From Rhodopseudomonas sp. BR0M22 (GTDB lineage: Bacteria; Pseudomonadota; Alphaproteobacteria; Rhizobiales; Xanthobacteraceae), in NCBI RefSeq assembly GCF_010907035.1, contig NZ_QUMK01000001.1, forward strand, positions 1 to 64,000: a stretch of DNA of 64,000 nucleotides. Direction: 5' to 3'. The position numbers and the translations under genes are program-made. Below the pieces are notes generated by a model, which was given only the letters and a program-made list of their open reading frames with translations, was not told where the DNA came from and did no database searches. Positions 11,705 through 20,063 of this stretch are shown here, piece after piece (within the stretch, counting starts at the first letter, position 1; each line of letters opens with the position of its first letter).

Positions 11705-12816
11705 ACCAGCGAACGGCCGCCCGAATAGGTCGACCACGCCGACAATGCCATGCGGCCCTTTAGCGTCAGCGCTTTTTCGACAGTAAGCAACGGCTGCGCT
11801 TCGCATCCGAGCTGTTTCTTGTAGTCGTAGCCGCCGGCGCCGAGATCGAATTGCTCGACGCCGCGCTCGATCAGCCAGCGAATGATCTCGCTGGCCAGTA
11901 CGATGCCGGGCGAACCGCGATTCCACTCGGCTCCGGCATGGGCGAGGCGGACCGTAGTGCAGCTCTGTCGGTGCAGCAGGCTGTAGGCGATCGCCACGAC
12001 TCTATCACCGGAATCCATGACCGACAGCATCGCCCGACCGCGCGTGAACACCTCGCGATAGAACTTCGCATAACACGGCCGGTCGAGCACATAGCGCTTG
12101 CCCAGCGCCGTGATCCGCGCCCGCTGAAACTCGTCGAGTTTGCCGAACAGACGCGTGGCCTCGTCCCCCGGCGACGTGATCATCCGCACCCGCACGCCGC
12201 CCAACGCGTCGAGCGCACGGTGATGCTGACGTAGCGCCTTGCGAAACTTGCGCGACCGGGACTCGAGGTAATCGTCCCAGGTCCGCGGCAGCGTGGTGAC
12301 GTTGCGGACCGAGGTCGAAGGCGTCGATGCGACGAGCGCCAGCGGATTCACTCGGCCGTGAGCCGTGAGCGGCAGATTGCAAAGCCGAACGACGTCGACC
12401 TCGGACATCGCAGCCAATGCCGCCTCGAACGCCGCCGCCGCCGCTCCGGGGGTCGATGGCGCTGCGGGGCCGAGAAGGGGAATGTTGTAGTCGGAAACCG
12501 ACAGGTCGGCGAACTCGACCAGCGCCACGCCGCACAGCCTGCGCACCACCAGCGGCAGCAGCATCGCGATCTCATCGCGAAGCGTATCGCGCACTGTAAT
12601 CAGAAGTGGCTCCACGGCCGCCGAAGGCCCGACCACTGCCAGCCATGCGCGGAGCCATTCGGTCGATTGGAACGGCGTGATAGAAGCGGAGGGGCCGAGG
12701 GCCGCGGCGCGTTGCAGAAACTGATCGGCATCGGTACTGGCTTCGGCCACATAGCGGCCGGCGGCGTTCGCCGTCCACCGCATCGGCCGTTCCATCACGT
12801 CGATCTGCGCCATCAT
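11677..12816 (-). CDS. GNAT/FemAB-type acyltransferase (CelD/BcsL-like)
   Basis: A 379-residue protein of the BioF2-like/CelD acetyltransferase family, a GNAT-fold group found near exopolysaccharide and cellulose genes and in FemAB-like amino-acid transfer. Visible family features are FQSTEWLRAWLA near residue 50, SRKFRKALRQHHRAL in the middle, and the C-terminal acyl-CoA region ending FDLGAGGYDYKKQLGCEAQPL. There is no signal peptide or membrane segment. The start is ATG 12816 or the adjacent ATG 12813; no good ribosome-binding site is seen. It overlaps the convergent hydrolase gene by 28 bases. The acceptor is unknown. Confidence 0.85.
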   Translation of the reverse strand: MMAQIDVMERPMRWTANAAGRYVAEASTDADQFLQRAAALGPSASITPFQSTEWLRAWLAVVGPSAAVEPLLITVRDTLRDEIAMLLPLVVRRLCGVALVEFADLSVSDYNIPLLGPAAPSTPGAAAAAFEAALAAMSEVDVVRLCNLPLTAHGRVNPLALVASTPSTSVRNVTTLPRTWDDYLESRSRKFRKALRQHHRALDALGGVRVRMITSPGDEATRLFGKLDEFQRARITALGKRYVLDRPCYAKFYREVFTRGRAMLSVMDSGDRVVAIAYSLLHRQSCTTVRLAHAGAEWNRGSPGIVLASEIIRWLIERGVEQFDLGAGGYDYKKQLGCEAQPLLTVEKALTLKGRMALSAWSTYSGGRSLVQSLTAKAS

Positions 12817-12969
12817 TCAACCCGCTGCCGCCGGACGTCGGCACCCTCTCAAGGTGCGGACGCAAGGCACCTTAGCGCCGAATGGTTCTCACCCTGTTGA
12901 TTGGGTTCAATCGCGAGACAAACTTGTTCCGTCAACGTTAACGTGGCGGATTCTGCAGCCAATCGCGGG

Positions 12970-13362
12970 TCAGGCGGGCGAAAAGTCGCTTGGATCGAGC
13001 GTGATCGGCCTGCCGTGCGGCGTGCGATCGGCGGCGCGGTCCCAGGCATCGCGGTAGCGGAGCTGGGTCTCGGCGCTCGCGAGGCCTTTGGCGGCCACCA
13101 GCCGCTCCAGCGTCGCCAGCCAGTGGCGGTAGTAGGTGTCGCCGCAATCGGGGTCGCCGGCAGCTTGGGCACGGCGGATTTCAGCGGCGAGTTCCGCCGC
13201 CCATTCCGGCCAAGTGAACAGCCCGCGGCCGTGCAGCGTCACCGCCATCGCAAAGGCGTGCGCCTCCCATGGCTCGCGGAACACCGGACCGTCGTCGTCG
13301 CGCGGCAGGCCGGGAACGCTGCGGGCAGCGATCGCCGCCGCTTCGGTCTGGCTACTCATCAT
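12970..13362 (-). CDS. Nitrile hydratase activator / accessory protein
   Basis: A 130-residue nitrile hydratase accessory protein (P14K/NhlE type), the self-subunit-swapping chaperone that helps load cobalt into the alpha subunit. It resembles the N-terminal half of the beta subunit, as the family does: FREPWEAHAFAMAVTLHGRG, FTWPEWAAELAAEIRRAQ, YYRHWLATLERLVAAKGL. The start ATG at 13362 overlaps the beta-subunit stop (ATGA) and has TGGAG five bases before it; ATG 13359 is the alternative. It is third gene of the operon. Confidence 0.92.
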   Translation of the reverse strand: MMSSQTEAAAIAARSVPGLPRDDDGPVFREPWEAHAFAMAVTLHGRGLFTWPEWAAELAAEIRRAQAAGDPDCGDTYYRHWLATLERLVAAKGLASAETQLRYRDAWDRAADRTPHGRPITLDPSDFSPA

Positions 13363-14015
13363 GCCGGCTCCAGATAGGAATCCCAGGCGTCGACGGAGAC
13401 CCGGGAAGCCGGATCGGCGTCGTCGCCCCACAATTCGCGAGCCTCGAACGCCACGGTGTACAGCCATTGCGGCTGTTCACCGCCGCCATGGGCGTGGCTG
13501 TCGGGAAAGACGTGCGCGCCGTGCACCAGCTCGACGGTGCCGACGCGGCCACGGACGTAGCGCGGCAGGCGGATGTGGGTTCGCGGATGCAGTTCCCTGG
13601 CGCGCACGCGGTCGCCGACCCCGAACCGGGCAGGGACGGGTGCGTCGCGTTCGGTCGGCGTACCGCGCCCCAGCATCGGCGCAACGTCAGCCGCGCCGAG
13701 CACAGGTACGTCCTTGCGCGGATGCAGCGGTGATCCGGCGGCGATCTCGTCGGCTGTGACGAGGCCACGCTCGGCCATCAGCGCTTCGAGGCCGGCGAGC
13801 CAGAGCTGATAGTAGCTCATCGACAGATAATCGACCGGGGCGCGATTCTCGCGGGCGAACCGGGACATGTCGATGTTCCAGCCGCCGGGCCGGCCCATCG
13901 CCAGCGTCAGCGCGAAGGCGCGGCGTTCCCAAGCGGCATGGAACAGCGGCTCATTCGGCTCAGGCAGCACCGGTCCGAAACCGTCCATGCCGCCCATGTC
14001 GTGCGCGCCATTCAT
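13359..14015 (-). CDS. nthB: Nitrile hydratase subunit beta
   Basis: Beta subunit of nitrile hydratase, which hydrates nitriles to amides. The protein has 218 residues. The N-terminal signature is [16 protein letters not shown], then [13 protein letters not shown] and [20 protein letters not shown]. The C-terminal SH3-like half has [20 protein letters not shown]-type (here [17 protein letters not shown]) and [23 protein letters not shown]. The length is typical. Its start overlaps the alpha-subunit stop by 4 bases (ATGA), supporting equimolar synthesis. Confidence 0.96.
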   Translation of the reverse strand: MNGAHDMGGMDGFGPVLPEPNEPLFHAAWERRAFALTLAMGRPGGWNIDMSRFARENRAPVDYLSMSYYQLWLAGLEALMAERGLVTADEIAAGSPLHPRKDVPVLGAADVAPMLGRGTPTERDAPVPARFGVGDRVRARELHPRTHIRLPRYVRGRVGTVELVHGAHVFPDSHAHGGGEQPQWLYTVAFEARELWGDDADPASRVSVDAWDSYLEPA

Positions 14016-14650
14016 ACTGTGATCTCCGAAGGCGAGCGCGCGACGCCGGTGCCGATCATGCTGTCGCGGGTGACGAGATCGGCGAGCTGATCTTCGCTGA
14101 GGCTGTCGCTACCATCGGGCCGCATCGGGACCACCAGATAGCGGATCTCCGCGGTGGAATCCCAGACCCGGATCGCGATGTCCTGCGGCAGCGTCACGCC
14201 GAATTCGGCCAGCACCGCGCGCGGCTCCTTGACCACGCGCGACCGATAGGGTGCCGATTTGTACCAGACCGGCGGCAGGCCGAGCACCGGCCAGGGATAG
14301 CAGGAGCACAGCGTACACACGACCATGTTGTGGGTCGTGGGCGTGTTTTCGACTGCCACGACATGCTCGCCCTGACGGCCGGTGTAGCCCAGCTCGGCGA
14401 TCGCCGCTGTGGCGTCGTGCAGCAGCCGTTGCCGATAGGCGGGATCGCTCCACGCCTTGGCGACCACCCGGGCGCCGTTGCGCGGGCCGACCTTGGTCTC
14501 ATAGGTCTCGATCAACGCATCCAGCGCGGCGGGATCGACGTAGCCCTTTTCGGTCAGAATGGTCTCGAGCGCGCGCACCCGCAGCTCGGTCTCCGACAAT
14601 TCGGAATGGTCGTGATCGTGGTGGTGGTGATGATGCTCATGGTCGGCCAT
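14012..14650 (-). CDS. nthA: Cobalt-type nitrile hydratase subunit alpha
   Basis: Catalytic, metal-binding alpha subunit (212 residues). The claw-setting motif is CTLCSC at 112-117; Thr after the first Cys is the cobalt-type signature (iron enzymes have Ser). The two cysteines before and after Ser116 are the ones oxidised in known enzymes. Other family features are [31 protein letters not shown] and [16 protein letters not shown]. Unusually, the N-terminus carries a histidine tract: His4, six consecutive His at 6-11, then D-H-D-H to 15. It is first gene of the alpha-beta-activator operon and divergent from the gene at 14714. No amidase or cobalt transporter gene is adjacent. Confidence 0.97.
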   Translation of the reverse strand: MADHEHHHHHHDHDHSELSETELRVRALETILTEKGYVDPAALDALIETYETKVGPRNGARVVAKAWSDPAYRQRLLHDATAAIAELGYTGRQGEHVVAVENTPTTHNMVVCTLCSCYPWPVLGLPPVWYKSAPYRSRVVKEPRAVLAEFGVTLPQDIAIRVWDSTAEIRYLVVPMRPDGSDSLSEDQLADLVTRDSMIGTGVARSPSEITV

Positions 14651-14713
14651 GAAGTTGAGGATAGGCGGAAGTCGCGGAAGCTGTCGAGCCGGCTGTCTGC
14701 TAAAATTGATTTC

Positions 14714-15451
14714 ATGCTTCCGCTGACCCGCGCCCTGACCGCTCTGCTGCTCGCCATGATAGGGCTTGTCCTGCTGCTGTCGGGCGAAGCCGGGGCGGCG
14801 AACGGCGCTTATGCGGTCGATGCCACCGACATTTCCGAACTCGGTTCGTGCAAGCTGGAAAGCTGGTGGTCCCGTGCCACCAACACCGATTTTTCAGCAG
14901 TGGCGAACCCATCCTGCGTGGTCGACCTCGGTCGCCCGTTCGAGCTGACGCTGCAGGCGAGCCGGGCGCGCGCCGACGGCGACTGGAGCACGACACTGTC
15001 GCCGAAGCTCAAGACCGTCCTGGTGCCGACCGCGATCGGCCGGTTCGGTCTGGCGATCGAGGCGGGAGGCTCCTACGTTGCGGCCAGCGGCAACAATACG
15101 GTCGCGTTCGTCACGCTGCCGGCGACCTACCGTCTGTCCGAGACGATGCGGGTCAACCTTAATGCCGGCTGGCTGTGGGATCGGACGATCGACCAGCACT
15201 ATCTCAGCTACGGCGTCGGCTTCGACTGGAAGTTCACCGATACGCTGCAACTGACGCTGGAGGGCTTCGGCCTCTCCGGCGCTCCGGACGACAGCGCCGG
15301 CAAGATCCGGCCCCGCGCGCAGGCCGGCGTGCGGTGGCGGCCCAATGAGATTTTCTCAATGGACCTGATCGTCGGCCACAACATCACCGGCGAAAATGCC
15401 CGCTGGATCACGCTCGGCACCACGGTGCGGTTTCCGGAAGCGTTCAAATAG
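14714..15451 (+). CDS. Predicted secreted / outer-membrane beta-barrel protein
   Basis: A 245-residue protein with a signal peptide (about residues 1-35, [22 protein letters not shown]). The rest consists of alternating beta strands typical of an outer-membrane barrel ([55 protein letters not shown]). It lacks a final aromatic residue (ends FPEAFK), so membrane insertion is not certain. The start ATG 14714 is chosen because the leader begins there. I recognise no specific family. It is divergent from the nitrile hydratase operon, 63 bases apart, so shared regulation is possible. The N-terminal [12 protein letters not shown] motif carries one of few cysteines. Confidence 0.75.
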   Translation: MLPLTRALTALLLAMIGLVLLLSGEAGAANGAYAVDATDISELGSCKLESWWSRATNTDFSAVANPSCVVDLGRPFELTLQASRARADGDWSTTLSPKLKTVLVPTAIGRFGLAIEAGGSYVAASGNNTVAFVTLPATYRLSETMRVNLNAGWLWDRTIDQHYLSYGVGFDWKFTDTLQLTLEGFGLSGAPDDSAGKIRPRAQAGVRWRPNEIFSMDLIVGHNITGENARWITLGTTVRFPEAFK

Positions 15452-15523
15452 CCGGCCCGCAGCAGGCAGAGACAGCGTGGCGCCGATTGCGCTAAGATGC
15501 CGGAAAAATCCGAGGAGGTTCCG

Positions 15524-15847
15524 ATGATCACCACCGTCGTGCAGTTTCACATGGCGACGCCGATCAGCCTGGAGGAGGCAAAGAAGCGGTTCGAGAGCAG
15601 CGCGCCGAAATACCAGAAGCTGCCGGGCCTGATCCGCAAATACTACATTCGCTCCGAGGACGGCGCGACCGCCGGAGGCATCTACCTGTGGGAGAGCCGT
15701 GCGGCTGCCGAAGCCGTCTATGGCGGCGAATGGCGCGCCCGCGTCACCGCCCTGTACGGCACAGAGCCGGTGATGAGCTGGTTCGACAGCCCTGTCATCG
15801 TCGACAACGCCGACGGCGGTACGATTACCACAAGCGCGGCCGCGTGA
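15524..15847 (+). CDS. YdhR-like monooxygenase-fold protein
   Basis: A 107-residue protein of the YdhR/dimeric alpha-beta barrel type, related to antibiotic-biosynthesis monooxygenases. Typical pattern: VVQFHMATPISLEEAKKRFE at the start, then the strand segment LPGLIRKYYIRSEDG, then GGIYLWESRAAAEAVY, then VMSWFDSPVIVDN. The start is ATG 15524, seven bases after GAGGAGG; an upstream in-frame ATG at 15497 lacks such a site. Enzyme activity has not been shown for most members, so function is open. Confidence 0.83.
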   Translation: MITTVVQFHMATPISLEEAKKRFESSAPKYQKLPGLIRKYYIRSEDGATAGGIYLWESRAAAEAVYGGEWRARVTALYGTEPVMSWFDSPVIVDNADGGTITTSAAA

Positions 15848-16190
15848 ACGCGGATCATGATCGCAGCGATCCGCCGCTTCGTCGACGTTGCATCTCGGCA
15901 GTCGCGCCAGGTGCAGCAAGGCATTGGGTCAGCGTTGCTGGCCCACTTAGAGGCTCGCGAAGTTGCGGCTGTCGTGGTTTACTTTGAACCGGCTGCGTGG
16001 CAGGCTGACTTATTACTTAATACCGGCCGCGCCGCCGCCGAGAGTGACACTGCTCGAGGTTAAGGCCGCATCGCGTGTCGCATAAGCCTGTGTCAGGGCG
16101 TTTACAGGTACCGAACTGAGAGTGGGAAGGCCGCGTGGGCGAGAGCTCCACGCGCGGCAGGTTTTGATCCGTCATCTCCAGGAGGTTGCC
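15848..16190. other. Intergenic region without clear features
   Basis: These 343 bases lie between two plus-strand genes. A 68-codon open frame (15857-16063) has no recognisable family, and I treat it as chance. No RNA gene or strong hairpin was seen. The promoter of the following gene is presumably here. Confidence 0.5.
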
Positions 16191-16934
16191 ATGTTCAGAT
16201 CCGAATTCCATCCCGAATTATCTTTGACCGTCGAAGCAGATGGACAGTTTACGCTGAGGGTGCGCGTGCTCGTGCCGAATGGCTGCTACAGCGCCGGAAA
16301 ATTCTCGGAAGGTACGCCTCCCAACACCGCACAGTTGCCGGAAACGCGATCGTTCACGTTCGAGATCGAGGAGCGTTCGGGCATCTGCACGCAGGCCGAG
16401 CAATACGTCACGGCGATCAAGTCCGACCTGGAGCCTGATCAGGGGCATCGTTCGCTGGCGGTATACGTCGTGATCGGCGGCAAGGTGGTGGGGCAGGCGG
16501 CGATCGCATTCCCGCCGCTCGCCACCCTGCAGGCGCTGCTCCGCACCGACGATCCGAAATACCCGATCGTGCCGGAAACGGTGTCTGCCGTTGTGACGTC
16601 CGATCTGATCGGCGAGCACACCACTCTGACGGTGAGCTGCATGGTGGAGGTGCCGAATCCCGGGTTCACCGCGACGCTGCGACCGCTGAAAATGGGCAAC
16701 GAGTTGTCGATCCTGCTGCTCGAATTGATCGTGACGCCGCCCGACGAGGTGGTGATCCAACCGCACAGCAGGATCGTGGCCAAGTACGTCGATGAGAATT
16801 ACCGCGGCCATTATTCGGACGCTTCGATCGTCAATCAGGCACAGGTGATCACGGTGCCGGTGATCGCAATATTGTCGTTCGTCAACGCAGCCCAAACACC
16901 GCATTTCAGCGTGATGCGGAACGCAATTCATTGA
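16191..16934 (+). CDS. Hypothetical protein
   Basis: A 247-residue protein with no family I recognise. It has AGGAGG six bases before ATG 16191, an excellent ribosome-binding site that decides the start. No signal peptide or transmembrane segment was seen. The composition is strand-rich (FTLRVRVLVPNGCYSAG; TFEIEERSGICT; LAVYVVIGGKVVGQAAIAFPP; LTVSCMVEVPNPGFTATL; VITVPVIAILSFVN), suggesting two similar beta-sandwich-like halves. It is monocistronic; a weak hairpin at 16951-16972 separates it from the convergent helicase gene. Confidence 0.75.
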   Translation: MFRSEFHPELSLTVEADGQFTLRVRVLVPNGCYSAGKFSEGTPPNTAQLPETRSFTFEIEERSGICTQAEQYVTAIKSDLEPDQGHRSLAVYVVIGGKVVGQAAIAFPPLATLQALLRTDDPKYPIVPETVSAVVTSDLIGEHTTLTVSCMVEVPNPGFTATLRPLKMGNELSILLLELIVTPPDEVVIQPHSRIVAKYVDENYRGHYSDASIVNQAQVITVPVIAILSFVNAAQTPHFSVMRNAIH

Positions 16935-16950
16935 CGGATGCGCAGCGACG

Positions 16951-16972
16951 CCCGGCTCTGAACAGGGCCGGG
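16951..16972. terminator. Possible bidirectional terminator
   Basis: A 6-bp stem CCCGGC (16951-16956) / GCCGGG (16967-16972) lies between two convergent genes, followed on the plus strand by TCTTC. Short stem, so low confidence. Confidence 0.4.
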
Positions 16973-17006
16973 TCTTCGCTCCCACATTCCCACACGAGCA
17001 GTGTGC

Positions 17007-19073
17007 TCACGTCCACATCCGCCGCATCCGCGAGTTGATGTCGATGCGCGGGACGCGTTGCGCAGCGGCCGCGGTCGCTTCCGGGGCGACGCGGGGCCAG
17101 CTGGTGCGCTCGAACAGCGGCAGCAAGCGGTCGGGGATGAAGCGGGTGCGGGACGCATAGACGTGGCGATCGCCTTGGGCGTTCTGGCCGTGGGTGAAGA
17201 ACCGCTGCGGCACCACGAGATGCAGATCGTCCTTCGCCCGGGTCATCGCCACGTAGAGCAGGCGGCGCTCTTCCTCGATCTCGGCCGAGGTGCCGGTGCC
17301 GAGGTCGGACGGCATGCAACCATCGACGACGTTGAGCACGAACACCTGTTTCCATTCCTGGCCCTTGGCGGAATGGATCGTTGACAGGATCAGATAGTCG
17401 TCGTCGAGCGTCGGCACGCCGGCCTGATCGGACGTCGCGTCCGGCGGATCGAGCGTCAGTTCGGTGAGGAAGCGCTCGCGTGACGGATAGCCCGAGGCGA
17501 TCTGCGCCAGCCGTACCAGGTCGGCCCTGCGGGTTTCAGCGTCCTCATGAATGCGATCGAGATGCGGCGCGTACCAGATCAGCGCGCGCTCGATCTCCGC
17601 CGGCCAGCCGGCATCGCCGCTGCGCAGATCCTGCACTGCCTCGACGAAGCCGCGCCAGTCGGCGCCGGCGCGCGGCGGCGCGGGCAGGGCGGCGAGTGAG
17701 CCGAGCGGGTCGGCCGCGACTGTCATTGCATCCAGTGCCTTCTGCGCCGACGCTGGGCCGACGCCCTGCATCAGCAGCATCACCCGGAAGCCGGCGACAC
17801 GGTCGCGCGGGTTCTGCACGAAACGTAGCAGCGCCAGCATGTCCTTGACGTGGGCGGCGTCGAGAAACTTCAGCCCGCCGAATTTCACGAACGGGATGTT
17901 GCGCCGGGTCAGCTCGAGTTCCAGCGGAGCGGAATGCGACGAGGTGCGGAATAGCACCGCCTGCTGCTTCAGCGTCGCGCCGCCTTCACGGGCGTCGAGC
18001 ACGCGCTCGACGATGTAGCGCGCCTGATCGGCTTCGTCGCGCACGCCGACCAGTAATGGCGGTGCTCCTTCGGCGCGGTCGGTCCACAGGTTCTTGGTGA
18101 AGCGCTCGCGTGCCAGATCGATCACGCCATTGGCGGCCGACAGGATCGCCTGGGTCGAGCGATAATTGCGGTCGAGCGTGACCACGCGAGCGGACGGATT
18201 GAAGGCCTTCGGGAAGTCGAGGATGTTGCGCACCGTGGCGGCGCGGAACGAGTAGATCGACTGGGCATCGTCGCCGACCACGGTGAGTCCGGCGCCATTG
18301 GGTTTGAGTGCCAGCAGAACCCGCGCCTGCAGCGCGTTCGTGTCCTGATACTCATCGACCAGCACGTGATCGAACCGGCCGCCGATCTCTGCGGCGAAGG
18401 CCGGCTCTTCCATCACCTGCGCCCAGTACAGCAACAGGTCGTCGTAATCGAGCACGTTGTGGCGCTGCTTGGCGTCGACATAGGCCGCGAACAGTTGCTT
18501 CAGCTCGGCCGCCCAGCCGGCGCACCACGGATAGTTCGCGCCAAGCACAACATCGAGCGGCTGGCCGGCGTTGACGCAGCGCGAGTAGATCGACAGGCAC
18601 GTCGCCTTGGCCGGAAACCGGCTGTCGGTCTTGGAAAAGCCGAGGTCGTGGCGGACCAGGTTCATCAGGTCGGCGGAGTCTTCGCGGTCGTGGATGGTGA
18701 AGCCGGGATCGAGCCCGATGCGCTCGGCATAGTCGCGCAGCAGCCGGGCGCCGATGCCGTGGAAGGTGCCGGCCCAATGCAGCCCGCCGCTCAGTGCAGA
18801 GGCGCGGTCGCCGAGCACCTTGCGGGCGATCCGCTCGACCCGGCGGGTCATCTCGGCGGCAGCGCGGCGCGAGAACGTCATCAGCAGGATGCGATACGGG
18901 TCGGCGCCGCCGACGACGAGATGCGCGACCCGGTGAGCCAGCGTGTTGGTCTTGCCGCTGCCGGCGCCCGCGATCACCAGAAGTGGCGGGCAGGCAGTTG
19001 CCCCCGCGCCGTGCTCGACGGCGCAGCGCTGCTCGGGATTGAGGCCATCGAGGATCGGAGCGGGCAAGGACAC
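17007..19073 (-). CDS. UvrD/Rep-family ATP-dependent DNA helicase
   Basis: A superfamily 1A helicase of 688 residues, slightly shorter than UvrD or PcrA (about 720). Motifs in order: Q motif LNPEQRCAVEHG, Walker A VIAGAGSGKTNTLAHR (about residue 35), motif II VLVDEYQDTN, motif III VVGDDAQSIYSFR, motif IV LDRNYRSTQAIL, motif V STIHSAKGQEWKQVFV, motif VI EERRLLYVAMTRAKDDL. The start is GTG 19073, with no strong ribosome-binding site. R. palustris-type genomes usually have a longer UvrD elsewhere, so this is likely an additional paralogue. No LexA box was seen just upstream. Confidence 0.93.
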   Translation of the reverse strand: MSLPAPILDGLNPEQRCAVEHGAGATACPPLLVIAGAGSGKTNTLAHRVAHLVVGGADPYRILLMTFSRRAAAEMTRRVERIARKVLGDRASALSGGLHWAGTFHGIGARLLRDYAERIGLDPGFTIHDREDSADLMNLVRHDLGFSKTDSRFPAKATCLSIYSRCVNAGQPLDVVLGANYPWCAGWAAELKQLFAAYVDAKQRHNVLDYDDLLLYWAQVMEEPAFAAEIGGRFDHVLVDEYQDTNALQARVLLALKPNGAGLTVVGDDAQSIYSFRAATVRNILDFPKAFNPSARVVTLDRNYRSTQAILSAANGVIDLARERFTKNLWTDRAEGAPPLLVGVRDEADQARYIVERVLDAREGGATLKQQAVLFRTSSHSAPLELELTRRNIPFVKFGGLKFLDAAHVKDMLALLRFVQNPRDRVAGFRVMLLMQGVGPASAQKALDAMTVAADPLGSLAALPAPPRAGADWRGFVEAVQDLRSGDAGWPAEIERALIWYAPHLDRIHEDAETRRADLVRLAQIASGYPSRERFLTELTLDPPDATSDQAGVPTLDDDYLILSTIHSAKGQEWKQVFVLNVVDGCMPSDLGTGTSAEIEEERRLLYVAMTRAKDDLHLVVPQRFFTHGQNAQGDRHVYASRTRFIPDRLLPLFERTSWPRVAPEATAAAAQRVPRIDINSRMRRMWT

Positions 19074-19318
19074 GAATCAGCGCCTGTCGGGTGAAGAATA
19101 GACGCTCCCAGATTCCTGCTTTGTTCGCAATCCCGGCGTGGCGCGGGTGTTCGCATGCCGGTGTCCGCGGCGGACTGTGCGCTCCGTAGCAAAAATGTCG
19201 CGCTGCCCCGGCTATGCTCCGCCATTCATTCGGCTATCCTCGGTTGTGGCGACCGCGGTGGCCGCCTTGGCGATGGACACGACGCGCAAGCGTCACTGCA
19301 ACAGGTGGGGAGAAGTTG

Positions 19319-19816
19319 ATGGCAAGACGATCCATTCTGGTCGGAGCCGCGATCCTGGCGATGACCTCCGGCACGGCCTCGGCGCTGGAGATCGACACGC
19401 TGGCGATCGAGAGCGGCAAGCTGGTGATCACCGGCAAGACCACCAAGGCCGGCCAGGAGGTCGAGGTCGTCGGCACCGGCGACAAGGCCAAGAGCTCGTC
19501 GTCGCGCCGTTTCAAATTCTCGCTGTCGGACGTCCCCGAGACCTGCAAGCTCGACCTGAAGTCGGGCACCGAAACCTTGACCGGCCTGCTGGTCGCCAAT
19601 TGCGGACCGCGCGGTCCGAAGGGCGAAGCGGGCGCTGCAGGCGCTCCGGGTCCGGCGGGCCCCGCTGGTCCCGCAGGCCCGGCGGGGCCCGCCGGTCCGA
19701 AGGGTGATGCTGGTCCTGCCGGTCCCGCGGGACCTGCCGGCCCGGCTGGTCCCTCAGGCGCCGTTGGCCCGGCCGGCCCGAAGGGTGAAGCCGGCGAAGC
19801 CGCGCCGAAGAACTGA
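19319..19816 (+). CDS. Secreted collagen-like protein
   Basis: A 165-residue exported protein. Residues 1-22 are a signal peptide ([18 protein letters not shown]). A short globular beta domain follows ([18 protein letters not shown] ... [11 protein letters not shown] ... LVANC) with two cysteines. From about residue 96 there are 22 uninterrupted Gly-X-Y triplets, mostly GPA with GPK, GEA and GDA units. It ends APKN with no membrane anchor. GGGGAG lies 6 bases before the ATG. Bacterial collagen-like regions form triple helices without hydroxyproline; the high Pro/Ala content and Lys-Gly-Glu/Asp contacts (GPKGEA, GPKGDA) favour this. The role (matrix, adhesion) is unknown. Confidence 0.9.
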   Translation: MARRSILVGAAILAMTSGTASALEIDTLAIESGKLVITGKTTKAGQEVEVVGTGDKAKSSSSRRFKFSLSDVPETCKLDLKSGTETLTGLLVANCGPRGPKGEAGAAGAPGPAGPAGPAGPAGPAGPKGDAGPAGPAGPAGPAGPSGAVGPAGPKGEAGEAAPKN

Positions 19817-19839
19817 TCGAGCTTGCATGCGATCCGGCT

Positions 19840-19858
19840 GCGCGGCATCACGCCGCGC
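19840..19858 (+). terminator. Possible terminator of the collagen-like gene
   Basis: The stem GCGCGGC (19840-19846) / GCCGCGC (19852-19858) has a 5-base loop, 24 bases after the stop. There is no T run, so this is a tentative call. Confidence 0.35.
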
Positions 19859-20063
19859 GGCCGAGATCCTGTGCGGGGCACACCCGCGTTTGACATCGAG
19901 CCCGGCGCGCGCGAGTGTCGCTGCGGGTGGATACGACCCGCCGCTTGCGCCCCTCAGGGAATGGTGAACGTATCAGAGCGACCCGTGCCCCCTTTTGCCA
20001 AGGCGAACGGCGTCAGTAACGCAAGCATCTGACCTGATCAGTTCGCCCTGCAGAGGGTTTATG

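Noticed and set aside
15857-16063. A 68-codon frame after the YdhR-like gene
   Set aside because: No ribosome-binding site, no motif and no supporting context.
19604-19800. The GC-rich repeated tract as a possible CRISPR or satellite
   Set aside because: The period is 9 bases in frame and encodes Gly-X-Y triplets, so it is a collagen coding repeat.
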